This document shows, piece after piece, positions 24,394 to 36,315 of a stretch of DNA of 64,000 bases. The stretch comes from Ophiosphaerella korrae (Eukaryota; Ascomycota; Dothideomycetes; Pleosporales; Phaeosphaeriaceae), in the NCBI GenBank assembly GCA_028456385.1, contig JALNQF010000122.1:1-64000 (forward strand), in the 5' to 3' direction. The notes beneath the pieces were generated by a model that was given only the letters and a program-made list of their open reading frames with translations, was not told the DNA's origin and did not search any database. The first letter of the stretch is position 1. The number at the start of each line of letters is the position of its first letter. The translations under genes and the position numbers were made by a program.

Positions 24394-25604
24394 TGTGTAT
24401 GATTATGTATGTGTATGTAATGGGGTGGAGTTGTATGATATCATGATGGTTTGGGACTCGCTGAATGAAGTACCTCGGCACATTTGTGTAAAATATTTGG
24501 AATCCACATAAAATACTTGCATTTTGCTAGGCTAAATATGTTCGCTTTGAGATTAGAGATTGTTTCGTAGATGTGCATGTGCTGCTATCCGTGATTCCAT
24601 TTTGGTATAAAGCACAGAATGGAAAAAATCATATGTCCTCCTGGCAGTTTGGAAAAGGGGGAAAATCGCTCTCCCTGTGTATATGCTAGGCGAATACAGA
24701 TGGTGATATACTACTGAATAATTATACCACAAATCTTAAATTACTCTACCCACACTTGTCGATATGTTGAAAAGAAGTTCCAACCAACTTGAGTATCTTC
24801 TGGCTGCTATATTCCAAGTCGTCAACCTTCTACTTCTGCGCTTGTCTAATAACCAGCTACATTTTTTTTTTCCCGTACCATGTGGCAGCTTCCTAACACC
24901 TAGGCTGCAAAGGGGCTTTACTTTCTTACAAGTTCCGTGCCCCCCCACAATAAACCTTCCTCATATAACCTATGTTGGGAAATTGCGTATGTATATCGCT
25001 TGTTCCTGCTGTAAATTCCGTATGATTGCTCTTGGCGATTGAGTCGATGATAGATGATCTTTCCTTCTGCACGACGTGCTCTTGCCCGTGGCTTTTTCAC
25101 TGTTCATCATGCCAATTTCAAGCCGGTTCTTGTGCATTGGCACTTCTCTATTATAACCTCTCTGCATACAAAATCTACTACATAATGGCATTACAAATGA
25201 TCACAAAGTTTATTGCCAAGAGAAAAATCCATTACAAATGGATTTCCCTTCAATTCGCAAAGGATGTACCAGATGCCGGGCACAGAAGAGTAGTAACGGC
25301 GATATCCCCCAGCTACGTTAAGTGGCTTGAAGCCAGATACTTCGACGCCCTTTGGGCAAAGAAGCTGCTCCGAAAAGAGGAGTTCAAGATGGCAAAGTCC
25401 ATTATCATAATGTAAGTAATTGGGACTCGTATGAGTGCGCAAATACACAGTAGGTGGAGGAGCACGGTCTGTGCATTATCACGTAGGTTCAGCTGTCTTG
25501 TTGTTCCTGCCCCGCTTTAACCACTGCCATTGATCTCAATGGATTTCAACCCGAATATTAATTGAGAATAACCACATTTTGCTATATTAATTCGCAGTGT
25601 TACC
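24394..25604. other. No gene recognised
   Basis: About 1.2 kb of AT-rich sequence between SUV3 and the acetyltransferase gene. Open frames near 25026-25415 and 25191-25448 overlap on opposite strands, and neither shows a domain. Confidence 0.5.
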
Positions 25605-26718
25605 ATGGGCGTGCTTTTCGGGGAAGCAACAAAGAACCAGCGTCGTCAATGTAATGTGCTTGCCACATCAGCCTTCGGTCAGCCGCTCTCAGAAAAACAA
25701 TTCCACGACCGAGAAGAGCATATGTCTAAACAGAGCCTTGCACAAAACAATGGTGTGCGGACATGGTGTTTATATAATGAGGATGAAGCAAATTGCGTGC
25801 TGGCAACCTGTAAGACTATGCGGCGAGAGCTACTTGTAACAGACCACCTTGGAACTCGTAGAGAAACTGGTTACTGCATCGGCTCAGTAGTTACCCATAT
25901 AGATTACCGTGGCCAAGGTTTGGCTTCTGAACTTCTCCACCGTGTTGCTCAATGGCTCGATGGGCCTGGAGAAGCAGCTGCAAGTATGCTCTATAGTAAT
26001 AAAGAAGAGGTAAGTATGGACTATTTTACATAATAGAGATGCTAAGCGCTTCAAGTTTTATTTACAATGCGGCTGGGTTCCAAGGCCAGGACCTGCAATC
26101 TTACTTCCTGTTAGCGAATTGAACAACCTTGACGACACCATGATGCACCAGAATCGCGAGGGTGTGAGGATTCTAAAGGCTGAGGATGTTGAGCAACTCT
26201 GTGATCGAGACGTCGAAGTGTTGGTAGCAGATGCTCAACGAGCAAATGTTGTAGATGGCCGTTCAGTCATGACCATCCTACCAACCAGTGATCTAGTCAG
26301 CTGGCTTCAGGCACGCGCCGATTTCGTGGGGCTCAAGATACATGGCAAATCACCACTTCACAAAGGGGCCATCTACGAATCTGATGCTTGGATGTACTGG
26401 CACCATGACTTTCGAAAACAACACTTATTTATTCAACGAACCCGGATCTTTGTTGATGATCCGGATAAGCGTCATTACGTCCTTGCTACACTTTTCCTTC
26501 ATGCAATACTTGAGGCCGAGTCTTGGCAGCTTCGAAACGTTGTGGTGTGGGACCTAAGAAACGATGTTCGCGAGGCATTGAAACTATTGGAGAGCGGCAT
26601 CAAAGATTTCAAACCCATATTTGAGGCAAAAAGGAGAGAGACACTCTCGCTGAGATGGAAAAATGGGGTTTTGAACGATGATGTAATTGAACCTAATGAC
26701 CACTACGCCTGGAATTGA
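25605..26718 (+). CDS. LYC1-like GNAT acetyltransferase
   Basis: Two exons (25605-26009, 26056-26718) with a 46-nt intron give 355 residues. The N-terminal half holds a GNAT fold with the acetyl-CoA binding motif A, HIDYRGQGLASELLHRV, preceded by the strand GYCIGSVVTHI. The splice rebuilds the segment EEFYLQCGWVPRPGPAILLP, characteristic of the LYC1 group. LYC1 enzymes acetylate the epsilon-amine of free lysine; the large C-terminal domain (DAWMYWHHDF and following) is also typical. The exact substrate here is inferred. The gene is convergent with the fructosamine-kinase-like gene, 317 bp away. Confidence 0.82.
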
Positions 26719-27035
26719 TATGAGAATCGACACTGAAGCTTTCTGGCTTTGGATTTCAAAGCTATTTGCCATCTCCTGGGTGTAGGGTTGCCTCCCAAAG
26801 CTAGTTTCAGGTTCCGATAACATGATCTATGCAATGATAGCAGGGCTTACACCATTATTATCAATATTTAAGGGCTTCCTGTTTCAATGGCTCTCTACAA
26901 CAGGTACTGCATTCAAGGCGAGCGGTTCTCGAAAGCCGGCAAGACCATCTGGATGTTTCGTGAGGAGGCGCAACATATCTCGCTTGACTCTGCGTATATG
27001 GTCAGTCAAATTATAGGCTCCCAGTGATGGCTGAC

Positions 27036-28143
27036 CTACTCTTCGCGCAGATGGGCTCGGTGTTCGTGCAGCCCAGCATTGATGATGTTGTCGCGCCTAA
27101 GATATTTAATGTGTTAAATCGTGATTCATAGGTGGTTACCTACATCGCATACAAAGCATTCCGATCATCGAAATCCTCCCTAGGCTGAGAGGCGTGAAAT
27201 CTCTCTACGTACTTTTGTACATACTCTGATCCAAAACGGTAGCGCGGTTGCCTCATCATATGCAGCTCCACTACAAGCAAGATTAGTTCATGCGGAAAAG
27301 TTACTGTTTTACTTACTCTCGTTGTGTGCATAACAACAGCATGAGTCAAACAATATAACCTGGTTTGTGTCCATGTCAACCTGCGCATTTCTTTCCCAGA
27401 GATCACCATGGACAAGTGTGGGTTTTATTGTCCTCCCATTAGACTGAAGTGGTCTCAAAAGCCGCGGTACCACCTTTTCGAAGAATTCTTCTGCTATTCG
27501 GTTGAAGTCTGGATCTATCCCACGAACAGTTTGTTCCCACTCAATGTCCGATCGGAGTTGTCGACTGTACCATTCCTCCCAACTATCGCACCAGTCGTTC
27601 CTGAGAGGCACCTGTCCGTTGAAAGTGGTAACGTGGAAGCCAAACTTTCCTGTCGGAGAGATAGATTGACTATGCAATTTCGTCAATACGCCTACCAACT
27701 GTGTCGAGTCCGGCGTTTGTGTTTTCAACTTGCGGTATGTTGTAAGGAAAAACGACTTGTTCGGATCCAACTCAAACGTGCCGTATGCTACTGGCACAAC
27801 GGAATTATCGGGCAGATACTGGGCCAGTGCCTTTTGGCTTTCATACTCGCCAAGGGCCATCTCTGCATGCTGAGGTCGATATCCCACCTTGGAATAATAA
27901 GTATTTTAGATTGACGTTTTGGGACGAGGATTTTGAACCTTAAGAAAATACCCCACTTCTTCGTCACCCTTCTCTAAAACTACTCTATATCCATTAGACC
28001 AGCTCGAGCTTCCATGCTCGCTCACATCAATCACAGTCCAGCCCGAAGGCAACGCTATTTTTCCGTTAGCATCCCACGTTAGGCAAGCCTTGAGGTTCGT
28101 CAACCCCACCTTTCGCAACTGCAGGGTCTAAATTTTTATTCAT
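27036..28143 (-). CDS. Fructosamine-3-kinase-family protein
   Basis: Five exons (28110-28143, 27939-28054, 27317-27887, 27144-27270, 27036-27096) give 302 residues in one frame. The first exon is only 34 nt, and joining it across a 55-nt intron (TGCTAACGG branch) restores DPAVAKALPSGWTV, the family's N-terminus. The kinase core shows the VHGDLWERNA catalytic loop and a following LFD metal-binding site, then NEMELHMMRQPRYRFG and DDRNALYAMRDNIINAGLHEHR. Family members phosphorylate ketoamines (fructosamine or ribulosamine) on glycated amines, so the adduct falls off and the protein is repaired. The metal-site segment reads DSCCCYAHNE where DPA.YYG is commoner, so activity on the usual substrate is not certain. 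It shares a promoter region with the divergent NLR. Confidence 0.88.
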
Positions 28144-28572
28144 ATCTTGGTATTTGAAGGAGTTTTGATGTTGATTCCTTTCTATATTTTTAAGGATACT
28201 AGGGAAATATAACCATATCTATACAAACAATTGCAGGTAGTCTTAGACTTGCTGAACCGCGCGGTTGATGGTGTTAATGTGGGTTTCATCTCGCGCTAGG
28301 CTGTGCTGTGAATTCTCATTGGTGCGCGACCGCCACAAAGTTTGAATTTAGGCGTGATGGCTGGGGTTGGGCGTGGGGTCCAAAGTCTAAACGGCTCGGG
28401 ACGGGACATTCGGCAACTAAACAAGCTCTGGGGTCGTCAAGAAGACACTCCCCGCTCTATTCACGACTTCAGAAGAAGTGGCTGTGGCGTTGTCGCATTG
28501 CCATGCACTAATGGCAGTGAGCATCTTCACTTACAAGGCACGAATCTATTCGCTGACATGTCTCTCGTCTAG
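28144..28572. other. Shared upstream region of kinase and NLR; NLR first exon unresolved
   Basis: This holds the promoters of the two divergent genes and probably the first coding exon of the NLR. An intron acceptor at 28572 (GCTGACATGTCTCTCGTCTAG, with a CTGAC branch) is clear, but no upstream ATG exon joins it convincingly. Confidence 0.5.
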
Positions 28573-31500
28573 TATGACCTACCAAATCGTCGGCGCTCAA
28601 AGCACGTCGAAGTCGAGCTTTTCTCGGAGTCGCTGTCGCAGAGTCCCGCTCTATCACCCACAGAAAACTGGAAAACATCAACATCTGGGCATGACGAACG
28701 ACTGAAAACCGACACTCGCAAAGTACCCTCCTTTCTTACGCGTACCTTTGGATCATCGCGATCTCAGCCAGACAATAAGGATGGACCGACAGGCCCGCTT
28801 GGGCTGAGATCTTTGTTCCATGCTCCAGAACCTCTTATAGATCTAATCTTTGTGCACGGCCTCCGGGGTGGCTCAACAAAAACATGGCGTTTTGAAGATG
28901 ATCAGGAGCTCTTTTGGCCACAAAATTGGCTACCAAAGGAGCCAGAGTTCGCGAGCGCATCCATACATAGTTTTGGTTACAATAGCGACTGGGGTAGTAC
29001 AATGCCTAGCATTCTTAATGTGGAGGATTTTGGTAGGTCGTTGTACGAACAGCTAATTACGTCTCCCTTAATAAGGCGGTCCTCAAGAGTAATAGCCTAC
29101 TTGATGTTTGATTGTAGTATAGCTTACAAGTGCAGGACAGCCCTATCATACTCATTGGCCATTCCATGGGTGGGCTTTTGATTAAGAAGGTAAGTTCTCT
29201 GTCAATTCTCTTTCATATCAGTACCATGCTTACAAGAGTGAAAGGCATACATTCTCGCGCAGGAAGATCAAACTCAAGCTGAGTTTTCCAGGCGCCTTCG
29301 ATGTATTTTCTTTCTCGCAACACCTCATAGAGGCTCTGATTATGCTGCAGTACTGAATAATGTTTTAAAATATTGCGGGGTGACTGGTCTAACATCATCA
29401 AGAGAATTCATTCATGATCTTAAAGTTGGCTCCGCATCTACTCAGATCATAAACAACGATTTTTCTCGGTATGCCAAGGATCTTACAATTTACTCATTCT
29501 GTGAGACTTTGCCAACAATTAGTGGATCCTCTGGGCTTATTGTTGATAAGGGTTCTGCGATCTTAGGTAAATAGCTTTTTTGCGCTGACTTTATTACTTG
29601 AAGCATCGCAATTTGATACTTGATATAGGGCCACAATACAAGAACGAGCACGTTCAATACCTACATGCAAATCACAGGACAATTTGTAAATTCCGCAGCA
29701 AAGATGACTCTAACTACATCATCCTCAAAAATGCGCTCGCAACTGCGGTGCAAGACCTTATTCAAACCGGTAGGAATGACCAAATTACAAACCGTGCTCG
29801 GCTAACGCAGATTCACAGTTTCTACAACAAATGATCAGGTATTGAAGGACCAAATGCGAGCCGTCAAGGAACTTCTTCAAATCCATTACATACCAGAGGA
29901 GCACCACGACAGGCTTGAGGGATCCTGTCAGTGGATCGAAAGCAGAGAGGATTATTGTAACTGGATATCAGTGAATTTAAAAGCCGAATTCCTGCGAACC
30001 CACCGTCCATCCATATTTTGGGTTCAAGCGCACCCTGGTGCTGGAAAAACGGTACTTGCAGCACATGTTGTCTCTCAGCTTTCACATTTTCGATCGCCCA
30101 ACGCATCACATTTTTTTCATTTTGGGAAAAAATCAGCTCAATCACTAGCAGGTTTGTTGAGGTCGTTAGCGCTTCAAATGGCAAGCACAAATGCGAAGAT
30201 CAGAGAAAGACTCGCTGAGATACACGCTGCTGAAAATTTATTTGATCAAGGCGACGCGCGCACCATTTGGCAGAAGATATTCATTGGCGGTATTTTCCAG
30301 GTCTGTGGTTCCTTGGCTCACACGGAAAGGAGCCTCCCACTTACGTCTCATTCCAGGTCGCAGGTTCAATGCCTCAATTCTGGGTAATTGATGCAATAGA
30401 CGAGTGCATTAAGTACCCTGAGCTCTTCACACTTCTGAAAGATCTTCGCTCGCCATTTCCGCTCCGAATCTTTATGACAAGCCGAAAGCTAGCAGACATG
30501 TCACGATTGACCCGCATGTTGGACAAATGCGACGTTACAGTCATAGAAATTCCTACATCTGACACGATAAGCGACATCAATATGTACATCCAGAGCAGAG
30601 TTTCCGATCTGCCTATTGATGAGGAAGAAGAACGTGAAGAGCTCGCCCGGCAAATATTGACCAAGTCAAACACCTCTTTTCTGTGGGTCAAGTTGGTCAT
30701 GGATGAACTTGAAGGGGTCTATGGGTATGACAGTATCATGGAAGTGCTCCGGGAAATTCCCGAAGGAATGGTTCCGTACTATGCACGGGTCGTGGCAGAA
30801 ATGGGCGAGAAGAAGAGAGAAAAACATGTTGCGAAAGCAATACTCATGTGGGTAATGCTAGCATCTCGGCCTCTGTCGGTTTCGGAACTATCACATGCTC
30901 TGCAGCTAGACATAAATGTTCACCTCCCAAGTGCCAAGGCGGCGATCGAAGGACTTTGTGGACATCTCGTCTCTGTCGATATTAATACTAGCGCAGTACT
31001 GCCGGTACATCCAACTGCTAGAGAGTTCATTCTATCAGAAGAAGCAGGAGAGTTCCAGGTGTCCAAAGCCCAAGGCCATGAAAAGATTGCGCTAACATGT
31101 CTCCGACTTCTTGCAGGCCCAGACATGCAACCACCACGACATAGGCTACTACTCGTTCAAAAGAGAGCTAGATCCTCTACATCTGCCTTGGCAGGATATG
31201 TTATTACACAATTTTCAGAACACGTTATTAGCACATCTACCGAGAGCGAGAAGTTACTCGTGGCACTAGACAAATTCCTAAAAACCTCAGTATTGGCCTG
31301 GATCGAAAGAATCATGATGAGCCAAGAAATCCACTGCATAATTCGAACAGCAAAGAATCTTAAAGCCTATCTGAACCGGAGAGCAAAGTACTACTCATCA
31401 TTGAACCTTCATGTCAACACTATCGAGGCATGGACTACCGATCTAAGTCGGATCGTTTCCAGCTTCGGTCGAGCCCTAGTCAGGAGTCCAGCGTCAGTGT

Positions 31501-33590
31501 ACTTTCTCATTCCACCACTTTGTCCAACCCAGTCTGCAATATTTCGACAGTTTGGAAAATCTCCTGATGGCCTTTGTTTATCTGGTTACCGGCGCCCTGA
31601 GTGGAGCGATTGTGTTTCAAACATTCATCTTGAAGACAAAACAGCCGTTGCCATCGGATCTGGTAACAATATGATTGCAATCGCAATGCAATCTGGGGAG
31701 CTTGAAATATACAATTCGCGTAGTTTTCAGAAGGACAAGGTCATTGAGACCATATCTCCAGTCGACGTAATTCATTTCGACCCATTTGGGAAATTTGTGG
31801 CAGTTTCAAGTCGCAAATCTGTTGGCATTTGGGAAATCGATGGTAATATCCGTTGGCAAGCACGAATCAAGAGTCGCTATATGGTTATGTCGTCCTCACA
31901 AGACGTCCTGATCGGTATCACATCACAAGGACGCTCCTACCGATGGGACCTCAATACTGGTAAACTTAGACATGAGCAAGTTTATGTGTATCAGCCACCT
32001 GACTCTGATACAAATACCTCGATGGGCCCGGGTAAAGCACCCTCAGCAGCGTGCTTTTCCCCTGGCCTTGAGCTTGTTGCCTTAAATTACCGCAACAGTC
32101 CCATATGCATCTACGAATGTAACAGTGGTAGTCTCATTGGATGGACAATTGACGATCATAGCCGTGCTGCTGAGCAGCTAATTTTCAACCCGAACCCGGA
32201 AGTTAATCTGCTTCTCGTTGCATACAACGAATCCCATCTTGCTTTGTATGACTCCTGGTCTGGAACTTTGATGGACAGCGCAGAAGCCGAAAGCCATGTC
32301 ATTCTTAATTCGGTGACCTGTTCACCAGACGGTCGCACCTTTGCCACTGTGGATGTCCGTGGCCATTTGCGTATCTGGGATTTTGAGTCACTAACGTTGA
32401 TATACCATGTTCTCACTCCGGCTCGATCATTTGGCTTGCTCCAATTTTCCTCCGATAGTCTTGGATTGGTACAAGCGGCAGATCGTGATATTAGAGTTTG
32501 GGCACCTCCTGTCCTGGTGCGAAAGACGATCGAGGAAGAAACCAGTCTAAGTGATCAAAGCCCTGTTTTGCCTGTGACTGAAGGACAATTCGAGAAGTTT
32601 CAAGCATCAAAAATCAAAACCTTGGTCGCGCATCCATCATGGCCTGTGCTATTTGCAGGAAACCGAAATGGCGATGTCGTCATGTACGAGGCCAGTAGCG
32701 AGTACTCACCTTCGACTCTCTACTCGCATGACGGAATTCTCGTCAGGCATGTTGCCTCGAGCAAACATAACGTTGTCGCCTCAGCAGATCTGCTTGCCAA
32801 CGTACAAGTTTCTCGTTTTGATTCTTCACAATCACAGCAAACAATTGTCAAAGAGCCAATGCTTCAAGTAGGCTTCCAAAGCCCAGTCAAGCAACTTCTA
32901 TTCGACGAATCTGGCAATTACTTACTAATTTCAACCTTGGAGTCGGACTATGTCTACGATACAGAATCCGGAGGCCTCATCGGATCGCAAAGTTTCCAAG
33001 GATGTGAAAGACTGGGCTGCAAATGGTTCGTTATGCCTGGTACGAACTATCGCAACCATTTCCTCCTCATGCACGACAACGCTATTGCTGCCTACTCCAT
33101 AAAGGACTTTTCTCTTGCCCCACTCTCCATCGCCGAGAATTTGGATTTACCAACAGGGATAATAATTGAAACTGTCACGAACCTTCCAGAAACAATGTGT
33201 CTTGTTGTTGAGATACAACAGCTTTTGTCACATAGACTCACTCTTATTGTGACACTCCCTGACTGGGGTGTGCATGCATCTGCCTCTGGCATTCCACTAG
33301 TTAGTACGATATCATCGGAGCTATGTGCTCAGTTTCTTGGAGTCAATAAATTCAGCAAACGTATGATTTTCCTACAGCCAGACTCGTGGGTGTGTTCATT
33401 GGATCTCAAAGAGATGAACGCTACCAAATATGTACAACACTTCTTCGTTCCTGAAGAGTATGGTCCCCAAAACAGTCATGTACGGCCTGTACAGGTTGCG
33501 GATGGAGACTTCGCATTCTGCATGTACGACAAGGTAGTGGTGGTCAAGGGCGGGTTAAAATTTCATGAGGAGAAGATAATTGCACGATGA
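28573..33590 (+). CDS. NLR-type STAND protein: alpha/beta hydrolase, NACHT, propeller-like C-terminus
   Basis: Exons 28573-29088, 29136-29189, 29245-29566, 29629-29769, 29819-30300 and 30357-33590 join in frame to about 1,582 residues; the initiating exon is missing. The N-terminal domain is a PGAP1/lipase-like alpha/beta hydrolase beginning LIDLIFVHGLRGGSTKTW, with the nucleophile elbow GHSMGG at 29157-29174 and FLATPHRGSDY. A NACHT NTPase follows: P-loop HPGAGKT (30031-30051), Walker B FWVIDAIDEC (30378-30407) and RIFMTSRK. The last ~650 residues are beta-rich with weak WD-like units (for example SPDGRTFATVDVRGHLRIWD). Fungal proteins of this build are NOD-like receptors involved in non-self recognition and heterokaryon incompatibility. 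The frame is intact over all exons, so the gene may be functional. Specificity is not predictable. Confidence 0.88.
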
Positions 33591-33715
33591 AGTAAAGTAC
33601 TTGCAAATCGTGCTTTCTTGGATCGAAAGTGTTACAGTATAAACACCTGTTCTAATGTAGAGCAAATACATCGTATTCCCTTCTGAGGTCTCCCGATGCC
33701 ATAGAAAATCCAGCC

Positions 33716-35543
33716 TCATTTGCTGTTCACTACCTTCAACTTTACCATCAAAGGGGTCTTATGCCATACGGTCCACGCTTTCTGTTTAATCCAGTTTTCA
33801 TTGCCCGAAGAGAGCTCGAAGTCGAAGGTGTAAAATACTTTAGCGAGAATGAGACGCATTTCGTGGTTCGCCATACTAGTAATCTATCAGTATCTTGTTC
33901 TAGATATATTCCAGCATAAAATGTTACGTATAACTCACTTTCTGCCCAAACAGTCTCTTGTACCAATCGAGAAAGCCTGTGCAGCATCTCGTTTGTCATC
34001 TGCAAACTCCTTATCACCAGTCCAGCGTTCTGGAATGAATTCTTCTGGTTTAACAAAAAGATCCGGGGAGCGAGATATCGCATAATGGGGTACGGCAACC
34101 GTGGTCTGATGTTAAAAAAGGTTAGGTCAATCGATGGAACATGTGTAAAGGTCACTCACCCCCGGAGGCACATAATATCCGCATACAGTAGATCCCTGCT
34201 CGGGCGTTAAATGTGGTAAACCTATTGGCACCGGAGGATAGATCCTCAAAGCCTCCTTGAGGCAGGCATTCAGGTATGGCAAGCCTTGAGTTGCCTCCAT
34301 GGAAATGTCTTGTGCTGACACAAATGTGTCGCGGAGCTCATTGATAAGTTTTTGTCGTGGCTCAGGATGGGTGAGCAGCAAATAGGTCAGTCCACTCAAC
34401 AGTGTTGCGGTGGTTTCAGTTCCAGCAATCATGAAAAGATTGGCATTGGCATCCATTTGATCCCGGCTTAGCCCTTCTTTTCCTTTGCCCTCTTGACCTA
34501 GAACCAGGTCCCAGAGGTCGACGCCTTCAGAGTTCCGGCCCTTTTCCAAACGCTTGGTTACACGGGTGACTGCATGATTGAAGCTGTCTTGTCCTTTCTT
34601 CACCATCTGCTTTTGCAGCAATTGGCGAAGAACACCACCTGCGAGTGGATAAAAATTAAAGATTACGCCTAGCTTAGCGCGGCTTTTGATACCCGCAAAA
34701 ACCGATTTGACCCATTCGGAGTACTCTCCATTGTCTAACATATGTAGCGACTCACCAAAGGTGAGGTCACCCATGATATCGAATGTAGTGAAGTTATCTA
34801 AAAGGGGGAATGGCATTAGTGAAATTCTCACAAGAACTGTATCGAGTTTATTAAGTTTACTTACACATCCGCACCATATCAACTTCATTTCCAGTCCGGG
34901 CATTATCTTTTAGGAGTTGCACAAGTTGGCCAGCATACTTCACGAACAAAGGCGCCTGTTGCGTCAGCGCCCGCTCCGAGAAAGCTGGAGAGAACAGCTT
35001 CCGGACACGTGCATGTTCCGCGACATCCTGAATAAGGACTAGATGCTGTACGCCTTTCCCGCCAGGTTTGCCATATCGCTTGAAAAACTTCGGTGGTGGC
35101 AAGCCTACGCCATCTTTTGCACCACGGCCATTTATATCGCGGAACGCGTCGGGGCTAGTGAAACTGAGCTCATCTGGAGAGATGCGAACCACATTTCCAT
35201 ACTCTGAGTGCAACCTAGCGGCGTACTCATGGATTGTGCCGGTCCAGACAGCTTTCAAATGTGGAATTCTAGTGAAAGCAGATAACTTAGGGCCTGGGAA
35301 GTTGCACAGAGGGTGGAAGTAGATGCGATATATGCCGCGAAGTGCCCAACGGGCAAAGAACTAAGATACTATCAGCTCCAAGCGTATAAGTGACTCTTGG
35401 TAACTGACGATAAAAGTGATTAGAGCGGAGGCTTGTGATAGTGAGAGTGACTTCAGTGCGGTAGTGAGGCTCACCCCGCCACGAGGAAAGTTGATCAAAA
35501 CCATAGAAGATTTTTGTTGCTCTAGAACATAGATTGGTGGCAT
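33716..35543 (-). CDS. Cytochrome P450 monooxygenase, CYP65-like
   Basis: Five exons (35409-35543, 34865-35360, 34160-34797, 33939-34105, 33716-33875) give 531 residues. An N-terminal membrane anchor (ASALITFIVFFARWALRG region after the splice) is followed by YRIYFHPLCNFPGPKLSA, the I-helix AGTETTATLLSG, the KEAL-R ExxR motif, FIPERW, and the heme loop FSIGTRDCLGR (Cys475). All four introns are 48-67 nt and each join restores a conserved segment. The layout resembles the isotrichodermin hydroxylase group, usually found in secondary metabolism, but no synthase gene lies nearby. The start could be the internal Met at 35504. The NLR ends 126 bp away in convergent orientation. Confidence 0.9.
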
Positions 35544-36315
35544 TTTATAGTTTGCTGTATGCAGGATTTCTCTATTTTGCCGTGTGGGCTAGTCGTGACT
35601 ACATTGGGCTTTCTCTCTGACTACATCAGGCTACCTCCTTTCTTGCGACGTATCATACTAAATTCTTGCATGCGCCACAGTGGGGTCTACATGACCCAAG
35701 TCCAAATGAAACGTTGCGTCGGGAACGTCCGGGGTTAACACAACTTTTGAAAGTCTCAAGCGCCCCGGATATTTTTTTTTATGTGGATACCAAAGTGGCA
35801 TGTACGTAAATGCCTGGAATTGGTCCTTAATCTGAGGTAGGCGAAATTTGTGTTCAGCCACTTCGCCTATTCTGACGCGATTACGGATAGAGTTCACCTG
35901 ATTATCTGCATGTCCCCGTGATCCAAACCATATATTATGCGGGGTCCTCTTTCTTCGCCTGGTATGCAAAGCCTTGTCTTCGGCAGGGTTCTTCAGGTAA
36001 TTGTATGCGTCTGCCATCTCATTCAAGCCAATGGGAAACCACTAAAAAATTGTGGGTGGTATCGTAGTCGGTATATTGGCTCTGTAAACTCGGTTCTACC
36101 GCGGTATGCGCGCGCTTCATGGCTTATCAGTCGGTTAATCGGCTAGTAGATTGTGCGTGCATTGCAACGCTGTTATTCAAGTTTGCAAGAACGGTATGCG
36201 CCAATTTTGTCAGGCTTTACGAGTTTCTGTCGCGACTGGCATTGTAGACCGTGGACAGCGAAGGCCAAAACGTGATGGCGTTAAGGTACTATTGACTGGT
36301 CGATTGCATTAGATA
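35544..36315. other. No confident gene
   Basis: Upstream region of the P450. A 122-codon minus-strand frame (35658-36026) has no recognisable domain and is not called. Confidence 0.45.

Noticed and set aside
25026..25448. Overlapping frames on both strands between SUV3 and the acetyltransferase
   Set aside because: Neither has a recognisable domain, and they overlap each other almost completely.
28342..28572. Possible first exon of the NLR
   Set aside because: Its frame does not join the acceptor at 28572 in phase, and the only in-phase ATG leaves a two-codon exon.
35658..36026. Minus-strand frame of 122 codons upstream of the P450
   Set aside because: No domain, signal peptide or intron logic; composition is basic and irregular. 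It could be real but nothing supports it.
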